From assembly GCF_001908375.1 (NCBI RefSeq), contig NZ_CP017241.1, positions 4,109,501-4,173,500 of the forward strand: DNA of 64,000 bases. Reading direction: 5' to 3'. The translations under genes were made by a program, and so were the position numbers. Below are positions 56,927 through 64,000 of the stretch, in pieces. Position 1 is the stretch's first letter. Every line of letters starts with the position of its first letter. The notes under the pieces are model-generated. The model was not told the origin of the DNA. It made no database searches and saw only the letters and a list, made by a program, of their open reading frames with translations. The stretch comes from Rhizobium etli 8C-3. GTDB lineage: Bacteria > Pseudomonadota > Alphaproteobacteria > Rhizobiales > Rhizobiaceae.

Positions 56927-58881
56927 CAGGCGGTTACCTTGTTCTGCCTGTTGGCGATGAGGTCATCGACTACCGCCGGATCGGCAAGCGTGGACGTATC
57001 CCCGAGCGCGCCGAAGTCGTCTTCGGCAATCTTGCGCAGGATACGGCGCATGATCTTGCCGGAACGGGTCTTTGGCAGGCCGGGCGCAAACTGGATCTTG
57101 TCCGGAGATGCGATCGGGCCGATTTCCGTGCGAACATGCTTCACCAGCTGTTGGCGCAGCTCATCGGATCCCTCGTTGCCGGCCATCAGCGTCACGTAGC
57201 AATAGATGCCCTGTCCCTTGATCGAATGCGGGTAGCCGACGACCGCGGCTTCCGAAACCAGGTTATGCGAGACGAGCGCGGACTCCACCTCGGCCGTGCC
57301 GAGGCGGTGACCGGAGACGTTCAGCACATCGTCGACACGACCGGTGATCCAGTAGTAGCCGTCCTCGTCGCGGCGGCAGCCGTCGCCGGTAAAGTACTTG
57401 CCCTTGTACGTGGAAAAGTATGTCTGGATGAAGCGATCATGGTCGCCATAGACCGTGCGCATCTGCCCGGGCCAGCTGTCGGTAATGCAGAGGTTGCCGT
57501 CGGCAGGGCCTTCCAGCACCTTGCCCTCATTGTCGACCAGCTGCGGCTTCACCCCGAAGAACGGTACCGTCGCTGAACCCGGCTTCAGGTCGATCGCACC
57601 AGGCAGCGGTGTGATCAGGATACCGCCCGTCTCTGTCTGCCACCAGGTATCGACGATCGGGCAACGGCCATCGCCGACGACATTGTAGTACCACTCCCAG
57701 GCTTCCGGGTTGATTGGCTCGCCGACCGTCCCGAGCAGGCGCAAGGACGAGCGGGACGAACGGGTAACAAAATGATCGCCGGCGCCCATCAGCGAGCGGA
57801 TCGCTGTCGGAGCGGTATAGAAGATATTGACCTTGTGCTTGTCGATGATCTCCCAGAAGCGGCCCTGGTCCGGAAAGTTCGGCACGCCTTCGAACATCAG
57901 CGTCGTCGCGCAATTGGCAAGCGGACCGTAGACAATGTAGGAATGGCCGGTCACCCAGCCGACATCGGCCGTGCACCAGTAGATATCGCCATGGTGATAG
58001 TCGAAGACATATTCATGCGTCATCGACGCGTAGACGAGGTAACCGCCCGTCGTGTGCAGGACGCCCTTCGGCTTGCCGGTCGAGCCTGAGGTATAGAGAA
58101 TGAACAGCGGGTCTTCCGCCTTCATCTTCACGGGCGGGCACTCGGCTTTGACCGTCGCCGCTTCCTGGTGGTACCAAAGGTCGCGGCCGGGAGCCCAACC
58201 GGTCTTGCCGCCGGTCCGGCGCACGACGAGAACCTTGCTGACCGTCACATGCTGGCGGGCCGCAATGTGGATCGCGGTATCGGTATTGTCCTTCAACGGC
58301 ACGGGCTTGCCGCCGCGCACGCCCTCGTCGCAGGTGATGACGAACGTCGATTCACAGTCGACGATACGTCCGGCAAGCGCCTCCGGCGAGAACCCGCCGA
58401 AGACGACGGAATGCACGGCGCCGATGCGCGCGCAGGCGAGCATGGCATAGGCCGCCTCGGGTATCATCGGCATATAGATGGTGACGCGGTCGCCCTTCTT
58501 GACGCCATGCTTCTTCAACACGTTCGCCATGCGGCAGACATGCTCGTAGAGCTCGTTGTAGGTGATCTTCTTGTCGATATAGGGATTGTCGCCTTCGAAG
58601 ATGATGGCGACCTGGTTGCCGTGCGTTTTCAGGTGGCGGTCGATACAGTTGTAGGAAACGTTCGTCTGGCCGTCTTCGAACCACTTGATCGAGACCTTGC
58701 CGGTAAAGGACGTGTTCTTGACCTTCGTATAGGGCTTGAACCAGTCGAGGCGCTTGCCGTGCTTGCCCCAGAATTTGTCCGGGTTCTCGATGCTCTCCTC
58801 GTACCATTTCTCATACTTGGCCTTATCGATCAGGGCATGACTCTTCACCAGTTTGGTAACCGGATGGATCTTTTCCGACAT
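56926..58881 (-). CDS. acs: Acetyl-CoA synthetase
   Basis: 651 aa from the ATG at 58881, with GAGGAGGAAC upstream. ANL-family motifs: [18 protein letters not shown] (AMP/phosphate loop), [47 protein letters not shown], and the catalytic Lys in [17 protein letters not shown], a known site of regulatory acetylation. It activates acetate to acetyl-CoA in two steps. No propionate-type substitution is evident (compare prpE at 60964). Confidence 0.97.
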   Translation of the reverse strand: MSEKIHPVTKLVKSHALIDKAKYEKWYEESIENPDKFWGKHGKRLDWFKPYTKVKNTSFTGKVSIKWFEDGQTNVSYNCIDRHLKTHGNQVAIIFEGDNPYIDKKITYNELYEHVCRMANVLKKHGVKKGDRVTIYMPMIPEAAYAMLACARIGAVHSVVFGGFSPEALAGRIVDCESTFVITCDEGVRGGKPVPLKDNTDTAIHIAARQHVTVSKVLVVRRTGGKTGWAPGRDLWYHQEAATVKAECPPVKMKAEDPLFILYTSGSTGKPKGVLHTTGGYLVYASMTHEYVFDYHHGDIYWCTADVGWVTGHSYIVYGPLANCATTLMFEGVPNFPDQGRFWEIIDKHKVNIFYTAPTAIRSLMGAGDHFVTRSSRSSLRLLGTVGEPINPEAWEWYYNVVGDGRCPIVDTWWQTETGGILITPLPGAIDLKPGSATVPFFGVKPQLVDNEGKVLEGPADGNLCITDSWPGQMRTVYGDHDRFIQTYFSTYKGKYFTGDGCRRDEDGYYWITGRVDDVLNVSGHRLGTAEVESALVSHNLVSEAAVVGYPHSIKGQGIYCYVTLMAGNEGSDELRQQLVKHVRTEIGPIASPDKIQFAPGLPKTRSGKIMRRILRKIAEDDFGALGDTSTLADPAVVDDLIANRQNKVTA

Positions 58882-59109
58882 GTTGTTCCTCCTCAACACA
58901 GGCACCGGCTAACTGCGAAAAGCGATCACCGGAACTCGATTCATGGCATTCATAGCAGGTCAAAAGCACCCGGCAATTAGACAAAGGTCATTTCATTCCT
59001 GATCAATTGCAATTCTGCGTCACTCCAGTTATATAGCGCCATATTTCCGGATATTATCGTGATATCCACGGACCGCGACACCGGCGCGGACGACAGAAGG
59101 ACTATATCC

Positions 59110-59817
59110 ATGGCTCAACAATTGCTCATGCCGAAGGCGACCGCCATCTGGCTCGTCGACAATACGGCGCTGTCTTTCGATCAGATCGCCCAGTTCTGCA
59201 AGCTGCATCCGCTCGAGGTGAAAGCAATTGCCGACGGCGAGGCAGCGCAGGGCATCAAGGGCCTGGACCCGATCTCGACCGGTCAGCTTTCACGCGACGA
59301 AATCGCCCGAGCCGAAGCAAACCCGAACCACAAGCTGAAACTCTCGGAGCCGAAGGTTCGTGTTCCTGAATCCAAGCGCCGTGGTCCGCGTTACACGCCT
59401 GTATCCAAGCGCCAGGACCGTCCGAATGCCATTCTCTGGCTCGTTCGCAACCACCCGGAGCTGAAGGATGCTCAGATTTCGCGCCTCGTCGGCACGACGA
59501 AATCGACGATCGAGCAGATTCGTGAACGCACGCATTGGAACTCGGCCAATCTGACGCCGATGGATCCGGTCACGCTCGGCCTCTGCAGCCAGATCGATCT
59601 CGATATGGAAGTGGAAAAGGCATCCAGGGGGCGGCCACTGCCGACCGCCGCCGAGCTTGGCGCCACGCTGCAGTCCGCCCAGGAAACTGAGCGCATGAGC
59701 CCGAATTTCGAACGCGAAGAAGAGCGCGAAATCGACGCCGATGCCGTCTTCGCCAAGCTCAAGTCCTTGAAGTCTTCCTCCAAGGATAAGGATGAAGACG
59801 AAGACGATCGCTTCTGA
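59110..59817 (+). CDS. trcR: DUF1013 / TrcR cell-cycle regulator family
   Basis: 235 aa from the ATG at 59110 (AGAAGGAC upstream). The whole protein matches DUF1013: LLMPKATAIWLVDNTALSFDQIAQFCKLHPLEVKAIADGE, then a central helix-turn-helix-like RPNAILWLVRNHPELKDAQISRLVGTTKSTIEQIRERTHW, and an acidic/lysine-rich C-terminal tail (KDKDEDEDDRF). In NCBI annotation the family is called cell cycle transcriptional regulator TrcR. It is confined to alphaproteobacteria. It is followed by a strong terminator. Confidence 0.9.
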   Translation: MAQQLLMPKATAIWLVDNTALSFDQIAQFCKLHPLEVKAIADGEAAQGIKGLDPISTGQLSRDEIARAEANPNHKLKLSEPKVRVPESKRRGPRYTPVSKRQDRPNAILWLVRNHPELKDAQISRLVGTTKSTIEQIRERTHWNSANLTPMDPVTLGLCSQIDLDMEVEKASRGRPLPTAAELGATLQSAQETERMSPNFEREEEREIDADAVFAKLKSLKSSSKDKDEDEDDRF

Positions 59818-59833
59818 CCTGTCGGCAAGGATA

Positions 59834-59863
59834 GACCCGCCGGATCGCTCCGGCGGGTCTTTT
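59834..59863. terminator. Bidirectional terminator between trcR and flagellin genes
   Basis: A perfect 11-base stem (GACCCGCCGGA / TCCGGCGGGTC) with a four-base loop and TTTT. It separates the convergent trcR and flagellin genes. Confidence 0.85.
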
Positions 59864-59883
59864 GTTTTCTGCTGTTGCCGCGT

Positions 59884-60789
59884 TTAGCTGCGGAAGAGCG
59901 ACAGGATGTTCTGAGATGCCGAGTTCGCAATCGACAGAGATTGGATTGCAAGCTGCTGCTGCGTCTGAAGAGCGGTGAGCTTGGAAGATTCTTCTTCCAT
60001 GTCGGCGTCGACAAGACGGCCGATGCCCGAGTCGATCGAGTCGCTCAGGGTCGAGACGAAATCTTCCTGGAGTTGGATGCGTGTGGAGATCGAGCCGAGC
60101 TGTGCACCGGCGCTGGTCATTGCCTTGAGAGCGGATTCGACAGCCGTCAGCGCCAGACCGACATCTTCCGTGGTGAAATTGGTGATGTCCATCTTGTAGA
60201 CGGAGCCGATCGTACCGTTCGACGTGCCGATGATACCCGTGGACGTTTCGATAAGGCCCCCGCTCATGCCGAACAGGACGTTGCCGACCGAGGTATCGTC
60301 CAGGATGTATTCCGTCTGTTTGACAGATACAGCGTTCGAGCCATCGCGCACGAAAGTCGAAACGACGCTCTTCGTACCCTCGCCTGCGACCCAGTTCTCG
60401 CCGGAGAAGGAAGCAGACTGAGCGATGCTCAGTAGCTGGGCCTGAAGCTGGGAAATCTCTTCCTGGACCTTCGCCTTGTCGACGCCCTTTTCGGTTGCGG
60501 CAACCAGCTTGGCCTTGATTTCGGACACAATATCGATAGCGCTGTCCATCGCGGCATAGGCAGTGTCGACCTTGGCGGCACCGAGGCCGAGAGCGTCGGA
60601 AACGGCCGAAAGGGCCTTGTTGTCGGAACGCATGGTCGTTGCGATCGACCAGTAAGCAGCATTGTCAGCGGCCTTGCCGACCCGCAGGCCGGACGAAACG
60701 TGATCCTGGGTTTCCTTGAGGCTCTGGTTTACACCGCGAAGGGTCTGCAGTGCCGCCATCGCGGCAGTGTTCGTTAGAATGCTTGACAT
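59884..60789 (-). CDS. Flagellin
   Basis: 301 aa. The N-terminal D0/D1 domain (SSILTNTAAMAALQTLRGVNQSLKETQDHVSSGLRVGKAADNAAYWSIATTMRSD) and C-terminal D1/D0 domain (LVDADMEEESSKLTALQTQQQLAIQSLSIANSASQNILSLFRS) are intact. The variable middle is short, as in rhizobial complex flagella. Subunit of the external filament, exported by the flagellar type III system with no cleaved signal. The gene stands alone, away from any flagellar cluster, so it is probably a secondary flagellin (FlaD/FlaE/FlaH type; which one is not assigned). Direct repeats lie upstream at 60901-60939. Confidence 0.93.
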   Translation of the reverse strand: MSSILTNTAAMAALQTLRGVNQSLKETQDHVSSGLRVGKAADNAAYWSIATTMRSDNKALSAVSDALGLGAAKVDTAYAAMDSAIDIVSEIKAKLVAATEKGVDKAKVQEEISQLQAQLLSIAQSASFSGENWVAGEGTKSVVSTFVRDGSNAVSVKQTEYILDDTSVGNVLFGMSGGLIETSTGIIGTSNGTIGSVYKMDITNFTTEDVGLALTAVESALKAMTSAGAQLGSISTRIQLQEDFVSTLSDSIDSGIGRLVDADMEEESSKLTALQTQQQLAIQSLSIANSASQNILSLFRS

Positions 60790-60900
60790 CGCTTTTTGTC
60801 CAATTCGCTTGGGTGAAAGGGCATTCCGGCCGAGACCGGGAGCGGCGGTGCATCATGCTCACCTGCAACAGGTGTCCGTGCGCCGAACCTAGCGAAAACA

Positions 60901-60939
60901 TGGTTAACAACTCGTCAACACTGGTTACATCTCGTCAAC
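60901..60939 (-). promoter_or_regulatory. Direct repeat pair upstream of the flagellin gene
   Basis: TGGTTAACAACTCGTCAAC (60901-60919) and TGGTTACATCTCGTCAAC (60922-60939): two near-identical copies, 21 bases (two helical turns) apart, 112-150 bases upstream of the flagellin start. Copy 1 also holds TTAACCAT on the minus strand (60907-60900), the half-motif of CtrA. A small hairpin (CACCTG-CAA-CAGGTG, 60860-60874) lies between the repeats and the gene. A flagellar activator or CtrA site is inferred. Confidence 0.45.
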
Positions 60940-60963
60940 GAATCTTACCGAATAGGTAATTCC

Positions 60964-62874
60964 CTACATTGGAAGCGAACCAAAACCCTTGCTGCGCAGG
61001 GCATCCGCGATTTCATGCAGAATAGCGGGATCGTCGATGGTCGCCGGCATTTTCCATGGTTCGCCGTCCGCGATCTTCTGGATTGTGCCACGTAGGATCT
61101 TGCCGGAACGGGTCTTCGGCAGACGTTCGACGACAATCGCCGTCTTGAATGCAGCCACCGGACCGATCTGGTCGCGAATCAGCTCGACGACCTCAGCTTC
61201 GATCGCTGCCTTCGCCCTTGTGACGTTTTTCTTGAGCACGATGAAGCCGCACGGCACCTGGCCCTTGAGCGGATCGGCAATACCGACGACTGCGCACTCG
61301 GCAACATCCTCATGCTGTGCGCAGACCTCTTCCATTGCTCCTGTCGAAAGCCTGTGGCCTGCACAATTGATGATGTCGTCCGTGCGCGACATGATGAAGA
61401 GATAGCCGTCGTCGTCCACATAACCAGCGTCCGCTGTCTTGTAAAATCCCGGAAATTCCTCGAGATAAGCCGAGCGAAAACGCTCGTCTGCACCCCAAAG
61501 CGTTGGCAGACAGCCCGGCGGCAAGGGCAGCTTGGCGACGATGTTGCCGAGCGTGCCGGGCCGAACCTGATGTCCTGCATCGTCGAGAACCTGGATCTCG
61601 TAGCCAGGCACGGGTACGGACGGCGAACCGTGCTTTACCGGCAGCACACCGAGGCCGAGTGGATTTGCAGCGATCGGCCAGCCGGTTTCCGTCTGCCACC
61701 AATGATCGATGACGGGAACCCCAAGCATCTTTTCCGCCCATTTAAGGGTTTCGGGATCGGCTCTTTCACCCGCAAGAAAAAGAGCCCGGAAATGCGGTTT
61801 CGAATAGCGGCGCACGAGCTCGCCATCGGCATCCTCGCGGCGGATCGCCCGGAAGGCTGTCGGAGCGGTAAAGAGAACACGCACGTCGTATTCGCAAATC
61901 ACGCGCCAGAAGGCGCCGGCGTCGGGCGTGCCGACGGGTTTGCCCTCGAAGATTACAGTCGCTACACCCGCAAGCAACGGCGCATAGACGATATAGGAAT
62001 GGCCAACCACCCAGCCGATATCGGAGGCTGCCCAGAAAACTTCGCCGGTTTTCATTGCGTAAATGTTCGCCATCGACCAGTGCAGCGCGACCATATGCCC
62101 ACCATTGTCACGCACGACGCCTTTCGGCTGACCGGTGGTGCCGGACGTGTAAAGGATATAGAGCGGATCGATTGCCTTGACGGCTACGCAAGGAATGTTC
62201 TTGCCATGGTGGAGCGCCACGGCTTCTTGGAAGGCATGGTCGCGCCCAGGCATGAGTTCGGCCCTCAGTTGCGGCCTTTGCAGAACGAGGCAATGCGCAG
62301 GCTTTGATTTCGCCGCAGCGATCGCCTGATCGACGAGCGGCTTGTAAGCCACGACACGGCCGGGCTCCAATCCGCAACTGGCAGTGACCACGAGCTTTGC
62401 ACCGCAATCATCGATGCGAGCCGCCAGTTCATTGGCAGCAAACCCTCCAAAGACCACGGAGTGGATGGCGCCGATGCGAGCGCAGGCAAGCATGGAGAAA
62501 ATGGCTTCGGGCACCATCGGCATGTAAATGATGACACGATCACCTTTGCCGATGCCCAACGCTTGAAAGGTCGCCGCGATTGCCTGCACTTCGGCAAGTG
62601 CTTGCTCGTAACTAAAGCGTGCCTTGGCTCCACTCATGGCACTGTCGAAGATGACGGCTGTTTCGGTGCCGCGCCCGGCCAACACATGACGATCCAGGCA
62701 ATTGTAACAGGTGTTGGTCTCACCGTCTGCGAACCAGCGGCCGTAAACCCCTTCTGATGGCGAGAAGATCTGCTGCGGTTGCTTGAACCAGGTGATCGCT
62801 CTTGAAGCCTCGCGCCAGAATGCTTCCGGATCGCTCTTCCAGCCCGCATAGACCTGATGATAGCTGCTCTGCAT
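60964..62874 (-). CDS. prpE: Propionyl-CoA synthetase (PrpE-like)
   Basis: 636 aa from the ATG at 62874, with GAGGAG upstream; the frame open to 63132 is not supported. ANL motifs: YTSGTTGQPKGVVRDNGGHMVAL, the WWQTETGWPIAANPLGL acyl-pocket segment, YKTADAGYVDDDGYLFIMSRTDDIINCAGHRLS, and the Lys in [20 protein letters not shown]. The RDNGGH motif and overall length fit PrpE rather than Acs. It activates propionate (and perhaps acetate) to the CoA ester. It follows the YggS-type gene by 83 bases on the same strand. Confidence 0.9.
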   Translation of the reverse strand: MQSSYHQVYAGWKSDPEAFWREASRAITWFKQPQQIFSPSEGVYGRWFADGETNTCYNCLDRHVLAGRGTETAVIFDSAMSGAKARFSYEQALAEVQAIAATFQALGIGKGDRVIIYMPMVPEAIFSMLACARIGAIHSVVFGGFAANELAARIDDCGAKLVVTASCGLEPGRVVAYKPLVDQAIAAAKSKPAHCLVLQRPQLRAELMPGRDHAFQEAVALHHGKNIPCVAVKAIDPLYILYTSGTTGQPKGVVRDNGGHMVALHWSMANIYAMKTGEVFWAASDIGWVVGHSYIVYAPLLAGVATVIFEGKPVGTPDAGAFWRVICEYDVRVLFTAPTAFRAIRREDADGELVRRYSKPHFRALFLAGERADPETLKWAEKMLGVPVIDHWWQTETGWPIAANPLGLGVLPVKHGSPSVPVPGYEIQVLDDAGHQVRPGTLGNIVAKLPLPPGCLPTLWGADERFRSAYLEEFPGFYKTADAGYVDDDGYLFIMSRTDDIINCAGHRLSTGAMEEVCAQHEDVAECAVVGIADPLKGQVPCGFIVLKKNVTRAKAAIEAEVVELIRDQIGPVAAFKTAIVVERLPKTRSGKILRGTIQKIADGEPWKMPATIDDPAILHEIADALRSKGFGSLPM

Positions 62875-62957
62875 TTGCTCCTCCCCAGGACTTGCAAGCC
62901 GTGCGCCAAGTTTAGGCGAGGGGAGGCTGGACCGGAAGCCCGACGAAAGCAGAAGGA

Positions 62958-63617
62958 CTAACGCGCGCCGAAAATAGCGGAGCCGACGCGCACGCTCGTC
63001 GCACCGAAGGCCACGGCCGTCTCGTAATCCCCCGACATGCCCATGGAGAGTCTTTCCACTGCGCATTCGCCTGCGATCTTGGCCAGCAGAGCAAAATGCG
63101 GACCGGGATTTTCCTCGGCGGGGGGGATGCACATCAGGCCTTCGATCGAAAGGCCGAGTTTATTCCGGCAGAAACCGACAAATGCAGGAGTATCGGCAGG
63201 CGCAATCCCGGCCTTTTGCGGTTCCAAGCCGCTATTGACCTGGACGTAGAGCCGCACGGTCTTTCCCTGCCGTTTCATTTCTGCGGCGATCGCGCGGGCA
63301 ATCTTTTCGCGATCGACGGTTTCTATCACATCAAAGAGCGCAACGGCATCCGCTGCCTTGTTCGATTGCAGCGGCCCTATGAGGTGCAGCTCGATGCCGG
63401 GCGTCTCGGTCTTGAGTTGCGGCCATTTTCCTTGGCTTTCCTGAACGCGGTTCTCGCCGAAAATGCGCTGACCAGCCGCAATCGCGGGGCGGATGGCCTG
63501 CGCATCGAAGGTCTTTGACACGGCAACGAGTTGAACCGATCCGGCAGGACGTCCGGACAGACGCTCTGCTGCCGAAATGCGCGCGCGAACCTCGTCCAAC
63601 CGCTCTTGAAGTCCCAT
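62958..63617 (-). CDS. YggS-family pyridoxal phosphate homeostasis protein
   Basis: 219 aa from the ATG at 63617 (MGLQERLDEVRARISAAERL). PLP is bound by Lys35 in LVAVSKTFDAQAI. Other family motifs are FGENRVQESQGKWPQL, ELHLIGPLQSNKAADAV, LMCIPPAEENP and LSMGMSGDYETAVAFGATSVRVGSAIFG. It is a non-enzymatic PLP carrier that balances B6 vitamers and amino-acid pools. Divergent from leuS across about 200 bases. Confidence 0.95.
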   Translation of the reverse strand: MGLQERLDEVRARISAAERLSGRPAGSVQLVAVSKTFDAQAIRPAIAAGQRIFGENRVQESQGKWPQLKTETPGIELHLIGPLQSNKAADAVALFDVIETVDREKIARAIAAEMKRQGKTVRLYVQVNSGLEPQKAGIAPADTPAFVGFCRNKLGLSIEGLMCIPPAEENPGPHFALLAKIAGECAVERLSMGMSGDYETAVAFGATSVRVGSAIFGAR

Positions 63618-63816
63618 TATCTTATCCCGACATGTCCGCATAAGGAGGATGGCATGCACTAGCCGGGCCCGACATTCTTGCCAAGACCCTGTCTGCCAAA
63701 AAGCAGTCTTCTGCGAAGGATCAAACGCTTGCAGTGCCCGCAAAACTTGACGCTACAGCGGTTTCATGGTGAAGGTCACCACCAACCTCCCCTGATTTTC
63801 CGGAAATTCGAATACC

Positions 63817-64000
63817 ATGGCTACCGAACGTTACAATCCGCGCGATGCCGAGCCCCGCTGGCAGCAAAAATGGAACGAGGCGAAGGTCTTTGAGACCGAC
63901 AATGCCGATCCGCGCGAAAAATACTATGTGCTTGAAATGTTTCCGTATCCATCGGGCCGGATTCACATGGGCCATGTGCGCAACTACGCGATGGGCGACG
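63817..64000 (+). CDS. leuS: Leucyl-tRNA synthetase, 5' part only
   Basis: The first 61 codons are in the window; the gene runs off the right edge. The ATG at 63817 gives [21 protein letters not shown], and the class I HIGH signature appears as [20 protein letters not shown], the usual LeuRS form. It charges tRNA-Leu and edits misacylated products. Confidence 0.95.
   Translation, partial: MATERYNPRDAEPRWQQKWNEAKVFETDNADPREKYYVLEMFPYPSGRIHMGHVRNYAMGD

Noticed and set aside
1..64000. tRNA genes, CRISPR arrays, insertion sequences, prophage or integrase genes
   Set aside because: I looked for these by eye on both strands and saw no T-loop signatures, regular spaced repeats, or transposase/integrase motifs.

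Overview
The window reads as chromosomal DNA of an alphaproteobacterium of the family Rhizobiaceae (Rhizobium/Agrobacterium type). The basis is family-typical gene content and order: rsfS-rlmH-envC-ctpA-yibQ-type deacetylase-rppH; imuA-imuB-dnaE2; leuD then leuB; the very large NAD-glutamate dehydrogenase; htpX-rsmB-heparinase-purH; DUF1013/TrcR; and a direct-repeat LexA box of the alphaproteobacterial form. This is inferred from sequence alone, so the species is not assigned. No rRNA, tRNA, CRISPR array, transposase or prophage gene was seen.

Layout. Bases 1-14.7 kb look accessory. They hold an exported epoxide hydrolase, an aldehyde dehydrogenase with a divergent LysR regulator, the broken start of an organic hydroperoxide resistance gene (ohr), and an OmpR-type two-component system. 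That system is co-directional with a Tat-type exported alpha/beta hydrolase, and both are divergent from a DipZ-like thiol-disulfide protein and a third exported hydrolase. A molybdate importer operon (modABC) follows, with two candidate Mo-boxes and a short ModE facing it. From 14.9 to 20.6 kb lies a core block for ribosome silencing/modification, cell-wall hydrolase control and RNA 5' processing. From 21.0 to 25.3 kb is an unusual three-gene operon: an exported isoaspartyl methyltransferase, a membrane spermidine-synthase-like protein and a DUF429-like protein.

From 25.8 to 32.7 kb come bacterioferritin and its ferredoxin, then the SOS mutasome operon imuA-imuB-dnaE2 behind a LexA box. From 32.8 to 37.6 kb are a small metallopeptidase, a CoA-ester-lyase-like gene, leuD, leuB and a PAP2 phosphatase. 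A near-consensus parS (ParB-binding) site sits directly after the leuB stop codon and would place this stretch in the origin-proximal part of the chromosome. From 37.8 to 50.3 kb are an MHS-type transporter with a large soluble insert, asd, a lytic transglycosylase, carbonic anhydrase, pyridoxal kinase, the NAD-glutamate dehydrogenase and another transporter. From 50.3 to 56.5 kb are purH, heparinase-like, rsmB, htpX and an SDHAF4-like gene. From 56.9 to 64 kb are acs, trcR, an isolated flagellin gene with repeats upstream, prpE, a YggS-type PLP protein and the 5' end of leuS.

Many genes here are linked by 4-base stop/start overlaps (RR/HK, modA/B/C, imuB/dnaE2, htpX/rsmB, pcm-like/speE-like/DUF429). 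Several starts are probably non-ATG (TTG for bfr, rsmB and the SDHAF4-like gene; GTG for bfd and rppH; possibly CTG for rsfS). The points most worth a second look are the parS candidate, the exported methyltransferase operon, the two-component/hydrolase/DipZ cluster with its ohr remnant, the paired Mo-boxes, and the repeats upstream of the flagellin gene.
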